Shown: positions 6,650 through 14,661 of the stretch, piece after piece
Layout of the letters: every line of letters starts with the position of its first letter
Position numbering within the stretch: position 1 is the first letter of the stretch
Assembly (NCBI GenBank): GCA_964529005.1
Contig: CAZGUH010000057.1
Coordinates: forward strand, 1-21,664
Source: CAZGUH01 sp964529005
Lineage (GTDB): Bacteria > Actinomycetota > Acidimicrobiia > Acidimicrobiales > Ilumatobacteraceae
Length of the DNA stretch: 21,664 nucleotides
Direction: 5' to 3'
Position numbers and translations under genes: made by a program
Notes under the pieces: model-generated
What the model saw: the letters and a program-made list of their open reading frames with translations, nothing else
Told to the model about the DNA's origin: nothing
Databases searched by the model: none

Positions 6650-7612
6650 TCACCACGGTTCGGCCGAGCGACGCCGCACTGCGCGTGCGGGGTCGCTCGG
6701 CCGGGCTACCGGCATCGAGCGCAACGCGGGCGCGATCGCGTCGAACATCAGGGCGGCGCCCGGCGCCAGCGGATGGACACCATCCCAGCGGTAGCGCAGA
6801 TCGGTGGCGATCTCGGGATCGGCGCACCACGCGTCCGGGCCCTCGACGAATCGCGTCGTCGCGGCGTTGGCATCGGCCACGGCGCGCAACAGCGCGTTCA
6901 CGTGCTCGGCCCGCCAGTCCTCGCCGCGCTCGGGTAACGGTGGCGTGTTCAGCTCCGGGACATCGTGCGGCCGGGCGCAAGCGACCTCGAGCAGCGCCAC
7001 GGCTGCGCCGGCGTCGACGAGACCGTCGATCGCCGTCTGGAGGTTCGCGCGTGCCTCGGCGTCGAACGCCGGCGACGCGAACGCGAGCACGCCGCTCGGG
7101 CGGTGGAGATCGAACACGTCCCACGCGCCGACCATCACCAATGCGACATCGGCGCGTGCCTCCGCAACGGCGCGCTGCCAGCGAGCGGCCCATCCGTCGC
7201 ACTGCGCCGTGTCGCGCGAGTAGCTGCCGTCGCTGCTGCGGATCACTCCGTCGGAGAAGATGCCGCAACCCTCGATCGAGCCGTCGACGAAGACGATGTC
7301 GTCGGCGCCGTGATCGCCGAGGTTGGCGACGAAGCTGCGCGCGACCGAATCGCCGACCACGACGACGCGCAGCGGCTCGGATCGCACCGTCACCCGTGTC
7401 GTCGCAGGTGCCGTCGTGGGTGTCGCCATCGTCGTCAGCGTCGGCGCGGTGGGGCTGGCGACGATGACGGCGCCGCCAGCAGCCGAGGCGCCGGTCGTGG
7501 CGACCGCGGGCGCGACCGTCGACGTGCCGCTTGCATCCGTCGCGCGGCCGCCGGCACAGCTGCTCGTGACGGTGGCCGCGAGAGCCGCAGCCACGACCGC
7601 CGAGCGCCGCAT
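6650..7612 (-). CDS. secreted SGNH-hydrolase-family protein, paralogue of the adjacent acyltransferase's C-terminal domain
   Basis: A 320-residue protein with an N-terminal signal (RRSAVVAAALAATVTSSC; possibly a weak lipobox with C19), a Thr/Ala/Pro-rich linker to about 80 and one SGNH domain. The nucleophile is S89 (VVVGDSVARS) and the Asp/His pair is D277 and H280 (YRWDGVHP). It parallels the C-terminal domain of the acyltransferase next door almost motif for motif (DGSIEGCGIFSDG, CDGWA, VGAWDVFDL), including four cysteines that could form disulfides outside the cell. Its ATG overlaps the acyltransferase TGA (TGATG), indicating coupled translation. A role in moving or removing acyl groups on surface glycans is inferred. 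The last residues (ARPSDPARAVRRRSA) have no counterpart in the paralogue and are encoded by a long hairpin. Confidence 0.87.
   Translation of the reverse strand: MRRSAVVAAALAATVTSSCAGGRATDASGTSTVAPAVATTGASAAGGAVIVASPTAPTLTTMATPTTAPATTRVTVRSEPLRVVVVGDSVARSFVANLGDHGADDIVFVDGSIEGCGIFSDGVIRSSDGSYSRDTAQCDGWAARWQRAVAEARADVALVMVGAWDVFDLHRPSGVLAFASPAFDAEARANLQTAIDGLVDAGAAVALLEVACARPHDVPELNTPPLPERGEDWRAEHVNALLRAVADANAATTRFVEGPDAWCADPEIATDLRYRWDGVHPLAPGAALMFDAIAPALRSMPVARPSDPARAVRRRSAEPW
6661..6703. terminator. long hairpin at the convergent gene ends (candidate bidirectional terminator)
   Basis: A 12-bp arm (6661-6672) pairs with 6692-6703. After one G-G mismatch, a further 6-bp stem (CCGCAC/GTGCGG) closes on a 5-nt loop. 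It lies 26 bp beyond the lipoprotein stop and inside the last codons of the SGNH gene. No T-run follows on either strand, so it would be a terminator without a U-tract, or an mRNA 3'-end stabiliser. Confidence 0.6.
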
Positions 7613-9801
7613 CAGGAGACGGGGATCGCCAGCAACGACGGCGCGATCGTCTCGTAGATGAGGTTCGCGCCTGGCTTGTAGACGTGCACGCCGTCCCACC
7701 GGTAGCCGAGGTCGGTGGCGATCGACTCGTCACCGCACCACGCCGCGGGGCCGGCGACGAAGGTCGTCGTCGCGACGTTGGCCGCTGCCGCGTCGCGCAG
7801 CAGATCGTTGAGGTGTGCCACCCGGGCGTCGTCTCCGCGCTCCGGCAGCGCGGGCACGCCCGCGCCCTTGACGTCCTGCGGTCGCATGCACGGGATCTCG
7901 AGCAGCGCGACGTGTGTGCCGGCGGCGGCGAGCGCGTCGATGCCCTTCTGCAAGTTCGCCAGGAACAGCTCGTCCGCCTGCGGCGTGCCGAACGTGACGA
8001 CCCCCGAGTCGAGCTCGACGTCGAACACGTCCCACGCGCCGATGACGACGAGCGCGACGTCGGCGTCGCCGCGGCGCGCCGCGTCCGCCCACTTGCTCGC
8101 CCACCCCGCACAGTCGGCGAAGCTGCGGTTGAAGCTCGCCCGCGAACTGCGCACGCGGCCCTGGTCGAGCACGCCGCACCCTTCGACCGACCCGTCGGTG
8201 ACGGTGAACGTCGACTCGATCCCGTTCGGGAGGTTGATCGCCAGCGAATGCGCCTGCGAGTCGCCGACGATCACCAGCTTGCGGGGTAGCACGGGCGCGG
8301 TCACCGGGGCCGCTGGCGCCGCCACCGACGACGACGTCGTCGACGACGCCGGATCCGGCTCCACCGCTCCCGGCTGCGCCGTCGTGCCGGGCGCGGCCGT
8401 GGTCGTCTGCGTCGGCGTCGGGATCGGCGCGGAGAACTCGACGTCCTCCCCACCCGCGGCGCGATCGAAGCGGTCGACCTGCGCGTAGAAGGCTGTCAGC
8501 CCGACGAGAACGACCGCCGAGCCGCCGGCCCACGCAGCGAACCGGGTCGAGCGGCGTTGCCGATCGACCCCGCGCGCCACGCGCCATGCCGCCCACCACC
8601 GGGTGAGCGCCCCGCGGCGGATCGGGGTCTCGACGAACCGGTAGCACGCCTCGCTCACCGCGGCCGTCACGGCCATGGCGACGACGAAGCGCGGCGCCGA
8701 TCCCCCGCGCGCGTCGAGGAACACGAAGATCGGCCAGTGCCACAGGTACAACCCGTAGCTCCGCTGGCCGACCGCGACCAGCCATCGCTGGCCGAAGATC
8801 GCGCGCATCGTCGGGGCGCCGGGATGGACGACGACGGCGATGGCGACGAGCGACAGGATCGACACCATCGGCAGCAGCCATTGGAACGTGTACGGGACCG
8901 CGAGCTCGGCGACGCCGAACGCGAGCACCAGCGACGTCACCGCCGCAGCGCCCGCCGCTTCGAGAGGCGGCAACGGGCGCGCCGCCCCAGCGTACCGCCA
9001 CGGCCGCCAGACGTAGGCCGCCGCTGCCCCGAGCACCAGGCCGCCGGCGCGGGTGAGCGTCGACAGGTAGAGCAGGTTCGTCCGGTCGACATCGCTGCCG
9101 GCGAACGACACGGGCTCCGCGAGCCCGCCGCGCGTCATCCACCACATCCAGGCCCAGATCGCCACGAACACACCGCCGAGCACGGCTGCACGGGTGACGG
9201 TGCGCCAGCGCGTGGCCGCCATGGCGACGAACACCAGCGGCCAGACGATGTACCACTGCTCCTCCACCGCGAGCGACCACAAGTGTCGCAGCAGCGGGGG
9301 GTCGCTCGGCGCGTAGTAGGCCACCTTCCCGAGCACTTGACCCCAGTTGCCGACGTAGAAGATCGCCCACGGGAAGTCGCGCCGCAGCTGAGTCTGCTGC
9401 TCGGCCGAGCCGAACAGGGCGCCCCACAGCGCGACGAACGCGAGCATCGCGAACAGGGCGGGCAGCAGCCGCCGGGCGCGCCGCAGCCAGAACTGCCGCA
9501 ATGCGACGGTTCCGCTCGCGGCGCGCTCGTCGATCAGGAGCGACGTGATGAGAAAGCCGGAGACGACGAAGAACACCTCGACTCCGTAGAACCCGCCGTG
9601 CATCCAGTCGAACCCGGCGTGGTACAGGATCACGGCGACGACGGAGATCGCCCGCAGCCCGTCGAGACCCGGTTGGTACCCCATCGGCTTCGGCGTGCGT
9701 GGCGGAGCGACCGGGCTGCGCTCGAGGCGGCGCAGACGGTCGAGGGCCGGGGAATCCAGGCGCGTCGGGGAAGAGGCGGTCGTGTTCACGAGCCCGGACA
9801 T
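7612..9801 (-). CDS. acyltransferase 3 / SGNH fusion (OafA-like surface glycan O-acyltransferase)
   Basis: A 729-residue membrane enzyme. Residues about 40-415 form the acyltransferase-3 domain: many hydrophobic helices with the family's PGLDGLRAISVVAVILYHAG, FFVVSGFLIT, RRARRLLPA, WSLAVEEQWYIVWP and GLYLWHWPIFV motifs. A further helix near 435-455 leads to a Pro/Thr/Ala-rich linker, and then an SGNH domain from about 505 with S515 (VIVGDSQAHS) and D703/H706 (YRWDGVHV). Known enzymes of this design pass acetyl or other acyl groups across the membrane onto cell-surface polysaccharides or peptidoglycan; the acceptor here cannot be told. The ATG at 9801 has only a weak GAGAG ribosome site. The gene begins 36 bp after cysS on the same strand and is coupled to the downstream SGNH paralogue. 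Confidence 0.9.
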   Translation of the reverse strand: MSGLVNTTASSPTRLDSPALDRLRRLERSPVAPPRTPKPMGYQPGLDGLRAISVVAVILYHAGFDWMHGGFYGVEVFFVVSGFLITSLLIDERAASGTVALRQFWLRRARRLLPALFAMLAFVALWGALFGSAEQQTQLRRDFPWAIFYVGNWGQVLGKVAYYAPSDPPLLRHLWSLAVEEQWYIVWPLVFVAMAATRWRTVTRAAVLGGVFVAIWAWMWWMTRGGLAEPVSFAGSDVDRTNLLYLSTLTRAGGLVLGAAAAYVWRPWRYAGAARPLPPLEAAGAAAVTSLVLAFGVAELAVPYTFQWLLPMVSILSLVAIAVVVHPGAPTMRAIFGQRWLVAVGQRSYGLYLWHWPIFVFLDARGGSAPRFVVAMAVTAAVSEACYRFVETPIRRGALTRWWAAWRVARGVDRQRRSTRFAAWAGGSAVVLVGLTAFYAQVDRFDRAAGGEDVEFSAPIPTPTQTTTAAPGTTAQPGAVEPDPASSTTSSSVAAPAAPVTAPVLPRKLVIVGDSQAHSLAINLPNGIESTFTVTDGSVEGCGVLDQGRVRSSRASFNRSFADCAGWASKWADAARRGDADVALVVIGAWDVFDVELDSGVVTFGTPQADELFLANLQKGIDALAAAGTHVALLEIPCMRPQDVKGAGVPALPERGDDARVAHLNDLLRDAAAANVATTTFVAGPAAWCGDESIATDLGYRWDGVHVYKPGANLIYETIAPSLLAIPVS

Positions 9802-9837
9802 TCTCTCAGCCGCGCTGCGGCGGGCCCGTGCACCGTC

Positions 9838-11196
9838 TCAGCGACGGACGCGGGTGCCGTCCTTGGACGTCTCGACCACCCATCCCGCCGCGGTCAGCTC
9901 GGCGCGGATGGCGTCGGCCGTGGCGAAGTCGCGTGCGGCCCGGGCAGCGTCGAGCTCGGCGGCGCGGGCGACGACGTCGGCAGGGACGTCGCCGCCCGTC
10001 GACAACTCGAGACCGAAGGCGACGCACATCTGCTGCACAGCCGCGACGAGCGCCGCCGCCATCGCGGCGTCGCCGGCGTCGAGCGCCGCGTTCGCGCGAC
10101 GAACGGTGTCGAACAGCACGGCGGTCGCCGCGGGCGTGTCGAGGTCGTCGTCCATCGCCGCCCGGAAGCGATCGAGCACGGCATCGTCGGGCGCAGCGGT
10201 GGGGAGACCGGCCGTGCGGGCGGCGAACGCATCGAGGCCGGCCAGCGCCTTCACCGCGGCGTCGATGCTCTCCTGGCCGACACGGACCGGGCTGCGGTAG
10301 TGCGACTGCAACAGCAGCATGCGGTACGCCCGCGGGTCGTACTGGTCGAGGAGGTCGAGCAGGTTGGTGACGTTGCCGAGGCTCTTCGACATCTTCTCGC
10401 CCTCGGCGTCGACGATGAAGGCGTGATGCATCCAGTGGGTGGCGAATTCCTTGCCCAGCGCGACCGCCTGCGCCCGCTCGTTCTCGTGATGAGGGAAGCG
10501 CAGGTCCATGCCGCCGCAGTGGAGGTCGAAGCCCTCGCCGAGCAGGGACAGGCTCATCACCACGCATTCGCTGTGCCAGCCCGGCCGGCCGGCGCCCCAC
10601 GGGCTCGGCCATTCCGGCTCGCCGGGTTTGGAGAACTTCCACAGCGCGAAGTCGGCGGGATGGCGCTTGTTGCCGGCGCCGAACACCTCGCGGTCACCGC
10701 CGCCGACGAGCATGTCCTCGAGCCGTTGGTGGGCGAGCAGGCCGTAGTCCGGCACGCTCTCGACGCTGAGGTAGACGCCGTCGGCGACGACGTAGGCCGC
10801 GTCGCGGGCGAGGAGCTCACTGATCATCGCCACCATCTGCTCGACGTACTCGGTGGCGTGCGGCACGTCGTCGGGGCGATCGATGCCCATGCGGGACATC
10901 GCTTCGAACCACACCGCCTCGCACTTGGTGGTGATGTCGTTCCACGGCCGCTGCTCGCGGTTCGCGCGCTCGATGATCGCATCGTCGATGTCGGTGATGT
11001 TCGAGACCAACCGGACGGAGATACCGCTCCAGGTGAGGTAGCGCCGCAGGACGTCGTAGGTGACGTTGCCGCGGCCGTGCCCGAGGTGCGGCGGTCCGTA
11101 GACCGTCGGCCCGCAGACGTAGATGCCCACCGCGCCGGGCTCGCGCATGGCGAGCTCACGAACCTCGCGCGCAGCGGTGTCGTACAGGCGGAGCAT
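9838..11196 (-). CDS. cysS: cysteinyl-tRNA synthetase
   Basis: A 452-residue class I synthetase that charges tRNA-Cys in the cytoplasm. The HIGH motif is HLGH (37-40) and the KMSKS motif is 268-272. The zinc site is complete: C28 (YVCGPTVYG), C211 (HSECVVMS), H236 and E240 (PHHENE). A C-terminal DALR-like helical part and tail (DTPAATAVLFDTVRRANAAL through to RDFATADAIRAEL) show it is CysS and not the shorter mycothiol ligase MshC. The ATG start is supported by a TAACCT box 6 nt upstream and no ribosome site, so it is probably translated from a leaderless mRNA. It is divergent from valS. Confidence 0.95.
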   Translation of the reverse strand: MLRLYDTAAREVRELAMREPGAVGIYVCGPTVYGPPHLGHGRGNVTYDVLRRYLTWSGISVRLVSNITDIDDAIIERANREQRPWNDITTKCEAVWFEAMSRMGIDRPDDVPHATEYVEQMVAMISELLARDAAYVVADGVYLSVESVPDYGLLAHQRLEDMLVGGGDREVFGAGNKRHPADFALWKFSKPGEPEWPSPWGAGRPGWHSECVVMSLSLLGEGFDLHCGGMDLRFPHHENERAQAVALGKEFATHWMHHAFIVDAEGEKMSKSLGNVTNLLDLLDQYDPRAYRMLLLQSHYRSPVRVGQESIDAAVKALAGLDAFAARTAGLPTAAPDDAVLDRFRAAMDDDLDTPAATAVLFDTVRRANAALDAGDAAMAAALVAAVQQMCVAFGLELSTGGDVPADVVARAAELDAARAARDFATADAIRAELTAAGWVVETSKDGTRVRR

Positions 11197-11202
11197 GGCG
11201 CA

Positions 11203-11208
11203 AGGTTA
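11203..11208 (-). promoter_or_regulatory. -10 box (TAACCT) for a leaderless cysS start
   Basis: TAACCT on the minus strand ends 6 nt before the cysS ATG, so transcription would begin at about the start codon. No -35 consensus is visible. Confidence 0.5.
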
Positions 11209-11301
11209 GAGCGCGCCGTCGACGCCGGCCCATCCCCGTCGCCTGCCGGGCGCCGAGCGACCAGGGGATTCGCGGCGCCGCCGCGTAGCCTGGGAGGTTC
11301 T

Positions 11302-13854
11302 ATGGCGAACATCCCGGACAAGCCGTCGCTCGACGGCATCGAGCAGCGCTGGGCCGAGCGGTGGGAGGCCGACGGCACGTACCGTTTCGACCGCACGGTC
11401 TCCCGCGACCAGGTGTTCTCCATCGACACACCCCCGCCCACGGTGAGCGGCTCGCTCCACGTGGGCCACATGTTCAGCTACACCCACACCGACACGATCG
11501 CCCGCTTCCAGCGCATGCGCGGCAAGCAGGTCTTCTACCCGGTCGGCTGGGACGACAACGGTCTGGCCACCGAACGCCGCGTGCAGAACTACTTCGGTGT
11601 GCGCTGCGACCCGCACGTGGCCTACGACCCGGACTTCACACCGCCGTTCCGCGGCGAGCCGCCGAAGGACCACCAGGCCGTCGCGGTCTCGCGGCCGAAC
11701 TTCATCGAACTCTGCGCCGAGCTGACGCACGAGGACGAGAAGGTCTTCGAAGCGGTCATCCGCCGCCTCGGCCTCAGCGTCGACTGGACGTTGCTCTACA
11801 CCACCATCGACGACGGCAGCCGGCGCACCAGCCAGCAGGCCTTCCTGCGCAACCTGGCCCGGGGCGAGGCCTACACGCAGGAAGCGCCCACCTTGTGGGA
11901 CGTCGACTTCAAGACCGCGGTCGCCCAAGCCGAGTTGGAGGACCGCGACCGTCCGGGCGCGTACCACCAGCTGACGTTCCATCGCGCCGACGGGGAAGCC
12001 GTCGTCATCGACACGACGCGCCCGGAGCTGCTCGCCTCCTGCGTCGCGCTGGTCGCCCATCCCGACGACGAACGGCACGCCGCGCTGGTCGGCTCGACGG
12101 TCCGCACGCCGCTGTACGGCGTGGAGGTGCCGGTCGTCGCCCACCACCTCGCCCAGCCGGACAAGGGCACGGGCATCGCCATGATCTGCACGTTCGGCGA
12201 CACCACCGACGTCACGTGGTGGCGCGAGCTCCAGCTGCCGATCCGCGCCCTCGTCGGCCGCGACGGTCGCATGTCGACCACCACGCCCGACTGGATCACC
12301 AGCGAATCGGGGCGCGCGGCGTACGAGCAGATCGCCGGCGCCACCGTGAAGCAGGCCCAGCGACGCGTCGTCGAGCAGCTCCAGGCGAGCGGCGAGATGA
12401 TGGGCGATCCCCGCCCGATCACGCACCCCGTGAAGTTCTACGAGCGCGGCGAGCGCCCGCTCGAGATCGTCACCAGCCGCCAGTGGTACATCCGCAACGG
12501 CGGCCGCGATGCCGACCTGCGCGCCGAGCTGCTCGGCCGCGGCGGCGAGCTCGCATGGCATCCCAGCCACATGAGGCACCGGTACGACAACTGGGTCGAG
12601 GGCCTCACCGGTGACTGGCTGATCAGCCGCCAGCGGTACTTCGGCGTCCCGTTCCCCGTGTGGTATCCCCTCGACGCGCACGGCCAGCCGATCCACGACA
12701 AGCCGATCGTTCCCGACGAGGCCGACCTGCCCGTCGATCCCAGCGTCGACGTCGCCCCCGGATACACGGCCGACCAGCGCGGCGAGCCGGGCGGCTTCAT
12801 CGGCGACCCGGACGTGATGGACACCTGGGCGACGAGCTCCCTCACCCCACAGATCGCCGGTCGATGGGCGACCGATCCCGACCTCTTCGCCCGCGTGTTC
12901 CCGATGGACATGCGGCCGCAGGGCCACGACATCATCCGCACGTGGCTGTTCTCGACGATGGTGCGCAGCCACTTCGAGCACGGCTCACCGCCGTGGGCCA
13001 ACGCGGCGCTGAGCGGCTGGATCCTCGATCCCGACCGCAAGAAGATGTCGAAGTCGAAAGGCAACGTCGTCACCCCGGCCGGCCTGTTCGACCAGTACGG
13101 CACGGACGCCGTCCGCTACTGGGCGGCATCCGCCCGACCCGGCGTCGACACCGCCTTCAGCGAGGAGCAGATGAAGGTCGGGCGAAAGCTGGCCACCAAG
13201 CTGCTCAATGTCAGCAAGTTCGTGCTGTCGTTCGGTGACGTCGATCCGGCGGCCGCGATCTCCGATCCCGTCGACCTCGCCATGCTGGCCCGCCTGGCGC
13301 GCGTGGTCGACGATGCCACGGCCGCGTTCGAGTCGTTCGACTACGCCCGCGCGCTCGAACGCAGCGAAGCCTTCTTCTGGTGGTTCTGCGACGACTACGT
13401 CGAGCTGGTCAAGGGCCGCGCCTACGGATCGCGCGGGGCGCCCGCCGCGGCGAGCGCGCTCGCTGCGCTCGGCGCAGCGCTGAGCACCGTGCAGCGCCTG
13501 TTCGCTCCGCACCTGCCGTTCGCCACCGAGGAGGCGTGGAGCTGGTGGCAGCCGGGGTCCGTGCACCGCGCGCCGTGGCCCACGGTCGACGAGCTGCCCA
13601 CCGGTGGCGACCCGGACCTGCTCGACGCTCCGCTCGAGCTGCTGGCCCGCGTCCGGCGGGCGAAGACCGAGGCCAAGCTGTCGCAGCGCGCCGCCGTCAC
13701 CGAACTGCGCGTCGTCGCGCCGGCGGCAGTGGTCTCTGCGGTGCGCGTCGTCGAGAACGACCTCGTCGACGCAGCCACGATCGAACGCCTGGTGGTCGAC
13801 GCCGGCGACGAGCTGGCCTGCGAGATCACGCTGGCGGCGCCCGCGGCATCGTGA
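11302..13854 (+). CDS. valS: valyl-tRNA synthetase, archaeal-like type
   Basis: An 850-residue class I synthetase that charges tRNA-Val. The HIGH motif is HVGH (53-56) within DTPPPTVSGSLHVGHMFSY and the KMSKS motif is 581-585 (DRKKMSKSKGN). The editing (CP1) domain lies between, with DTTRPELLASCVALVAHPDD and DKGTGIAMICTFGDTTD. Segments such as PVGWDDNGLATERRVQNYFG and the short C-terminus without the long coiled-coil arm of most bacterial ValS mark the archaeal-like subgroup found in actinobacteria. The ATG start is preceded by GGGAGG (11292-11297); a TAGCCT sequence just before that (11286-11291) could be a -10 box, but transcription from it would begin after the ribosome site, so which signal is used is unclear. 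Confidence 0.95.
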   Translation: MANIPDKPSLDGIEQRWAERWEADGTYRFDRTVSRDQVFSIDTPPPTVSGSLHVGHMFSYTHTDTIARFQRMRGKQVFYPVGWDDNGLATERRVQNYFGVRCDPHVAYDPDFTPPFRGEPPKDHQAVAVSRPNFIELCAELTHEDEKVFEAVIRRLGLSVDWTLLYTTIDDGSRRTSQQAFLRNLARGEAYTQEAPTLWDVDFKTAVAQAELEDRDRPGAYHQLTFHRADGEAVVIDTTRPELLASCVALVAHPDDERHAALVGSTVRTPLYGVEVPVVAHHLAQPDKGTGIAMICTFGDTTDVTWWRELQLPIRALVGRDGRMSTTTPDWITSESGRAAYEQIAGATVKQAQRRVVEQLQASGEMMGDPRPITHPVKFYERGERPLEIVTSRQWYIRNGGRDADLRAELLGRGGELAWHPSHMRHRYDNWVEGLTGDWLISRQRYFGVPFPVWYPLDAHGQPIHDKPIVPDEADLPVDPSVDVAPGYTADQRGEPGGFIGDPDVMDTWATSSLTPQIAGRWATDPDLFARVFPMDMRPQGHDIIRTWLFSTMVRSHFEHGSPPWANAALSGWILDPDRKKMSKSKGNVVTPAGLFDQYGTDAVRYWAASARPGVDTAFSEEQMKVGRKLATKLLNVSKFVLSFGDVDPAAAISDPVDLAMLARLARVVDDATAAFESFDYARALERSEAFFWWFCDDYVELVKGRAYGSRGAPAAASALAALGAALSTVQRLFAPHLPFATEEAWSWWQPGSVHRAPWPTVDELPTGGDPDLLDAPLELLARVRRAKTEAKLSQRAAVTELRVVAPAAVVSAVRVVENDLVDAATIERLVVDAGDELACEITLAAPAAS

Positions 13855-13863
13855 CGTGCGTCG

Positions 13864-13905
13864 CCGGCCGCACGGCCGGTACCCTGTCCGGCTTCGGACG
13901 GAAGG
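13864..13905 (+). promoter_or_regulatory. upstream region of the L,D-transpeptidase gene: hairpin, -10 box, leader hairpin, ribosome site
   Basis: In order: a CCGGCC/GGCCGG hairpin (13864-13879) just after valS, possibly a weak terminator; a -10-like TACCCT (13880-13885); a small 5-bp hairpin, GTCCG/CGGAC (13886-13899); and a GGAAGG ribosome site (13900-13905), 9 nt before the ATG. The order suggests a short leader of about 23 nt that begins near the small hairpin. No good -35 box is seen. Confidence 0.4.
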
Positions 13906-13914
13906 CGGTCGGAC

Positions 13915-14622
13915 ATGCACCTCCCCTCGGACACTGACGGCGCCCCGGCGCAGCACGCTCCCCGCCGTGCGTGGCGCGCCCTGCTCGCCGCCGGCGCCGC
14001 GCTGACGATCTTCGCCGCGGCGACGCCTGCGGGCGCGCAGGACCCGGGCGAGTCGACCACCACGTCGACCGCCACATCGACCTCGACGTCCACCGTGGCG
14101 GCCGACGCGGTGCCCGAGGCGCCGTTCGAGACCGCGCTGCGGGTCACACCGGCGATCCAGGTCACCCCCACCGAGCCGCCGCCGCCCACCACGACGCTGC
14201 CGCCGGACCCGTGCGCATCGCTGCCGGCCAACAGCGGTGAGGGACGGCGGCTGATCTACTCCAAGAGCTGCCAGCGCGTGTGGGCGGTCGAGGCCGACGG
14301 CACGCTCGTCAAGACCCATCTGGTGTCCGGCCGCATGAACCAGCCCAACCCCGGCACGTACTCGGTGTTCAGCCGCAGCACCTACACGTGCAACATCAAG
14401 GATCCGTCGATCTGCTGGCGGTACATGGTGCGCTTCACCGTCGGTCCCGACGGCGACAACATTGGGTTCCACGAAATCCCGAAGAAGAACGGCCGCCCGG
14501 TGCAGACCGAAGCGCAACTCGGCCGCGCCCTGTCGAGTGGCTGCGTGCGCCAGGCCACCCCTGATGCCGTGTGGGTCTGGAACTGGGCCCCGGTCGGCAC
14601 CAAGGTCGTCGTCCTCGCCTGA
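13915..14622 (+). CDS. secreted L,D-transpeptidase (YkuD domain)
   Basis: A 235-residue exported protein. A twin-Arg-free signal/anchor helix (about 18-41, ending AAATPAGAQ) is followed by a Thr/Ser- and Pro-rich linker to about 95 and a YkuD-type domain from about 107. L,D-transpeptidases make 3-3 cross-links in peptidoglycan or attach proteins to it, using a catalytic cysteine. Here the cysteine is C210 (LSSGCVRQ) and the catalytic histidine is H186 (NIGFHEIPKK). The motif is normally S/T-H-G-C; this protein has S-S-G-C, so the histidine two residues before the cysteine is replaced by serine. C117, C136 and C144-type extra cysteines could form a disulfide. The ATG follows a GGAAGG ribosome site. 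It is convergent with the NlpC/P60 gene. Confidence 0.88.
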   Translation: MHLPSDTDGAPAQHAPRRAWRALLAAGAALTIFAAATPAGAQDPGESTTTSTATSTSTSTVAADAVPEAPFETALRVTPAIQVTPTEPPPPTTTLPPDPCASLPANSGEGRRLIYSKSCQRVWAVEADGTLVKTHLVSGRMNQPNPGTYSVFSRSTYTCNIKDPSICWRYMVRFTVGPDGDNIGFHEIPKKNGRPVQTEAQLGRALSSGCVRQATPDAVWVWNWAPVGTKVVVLA

Positions 14623-14661
14623 CAGAGGCGACGAGCGCTCGCTCGCTGGGACGGTCGCCGG

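Noticed and set aside
5127..8111. A very long minus-strand open frame opposite the lipoprotein and across the SGNH genes
   Set aside because: Its translation is Arg/Ala/Asp-rich low-complexity sequence with no family motif and it conflicts with three well-supported genes; it is a shadow frame caused by high GC.
9838..11196. Mycothiol ligase MshC instead of CysS
   Set aside because: The protein has the full C-terminal helical region and CysS-type zinc and KMSKS motifs, and no MshC-specific features.
8557..11301. Open frame continuing upstream of valS in the same frame
   Set aside because: It lies opposite the acyltransferase and cysS genes and has shadow-frame composition; ValS begins at the ATG at 11302.
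14627..14659. GGCGAC/GTCGCC hairpin between the convergent L,D-transpeptidase and NlpC/P60 genes
   Set aside because: It has only 6 bp with a 21-nt loop and no T-run; too weak to call a terminator.
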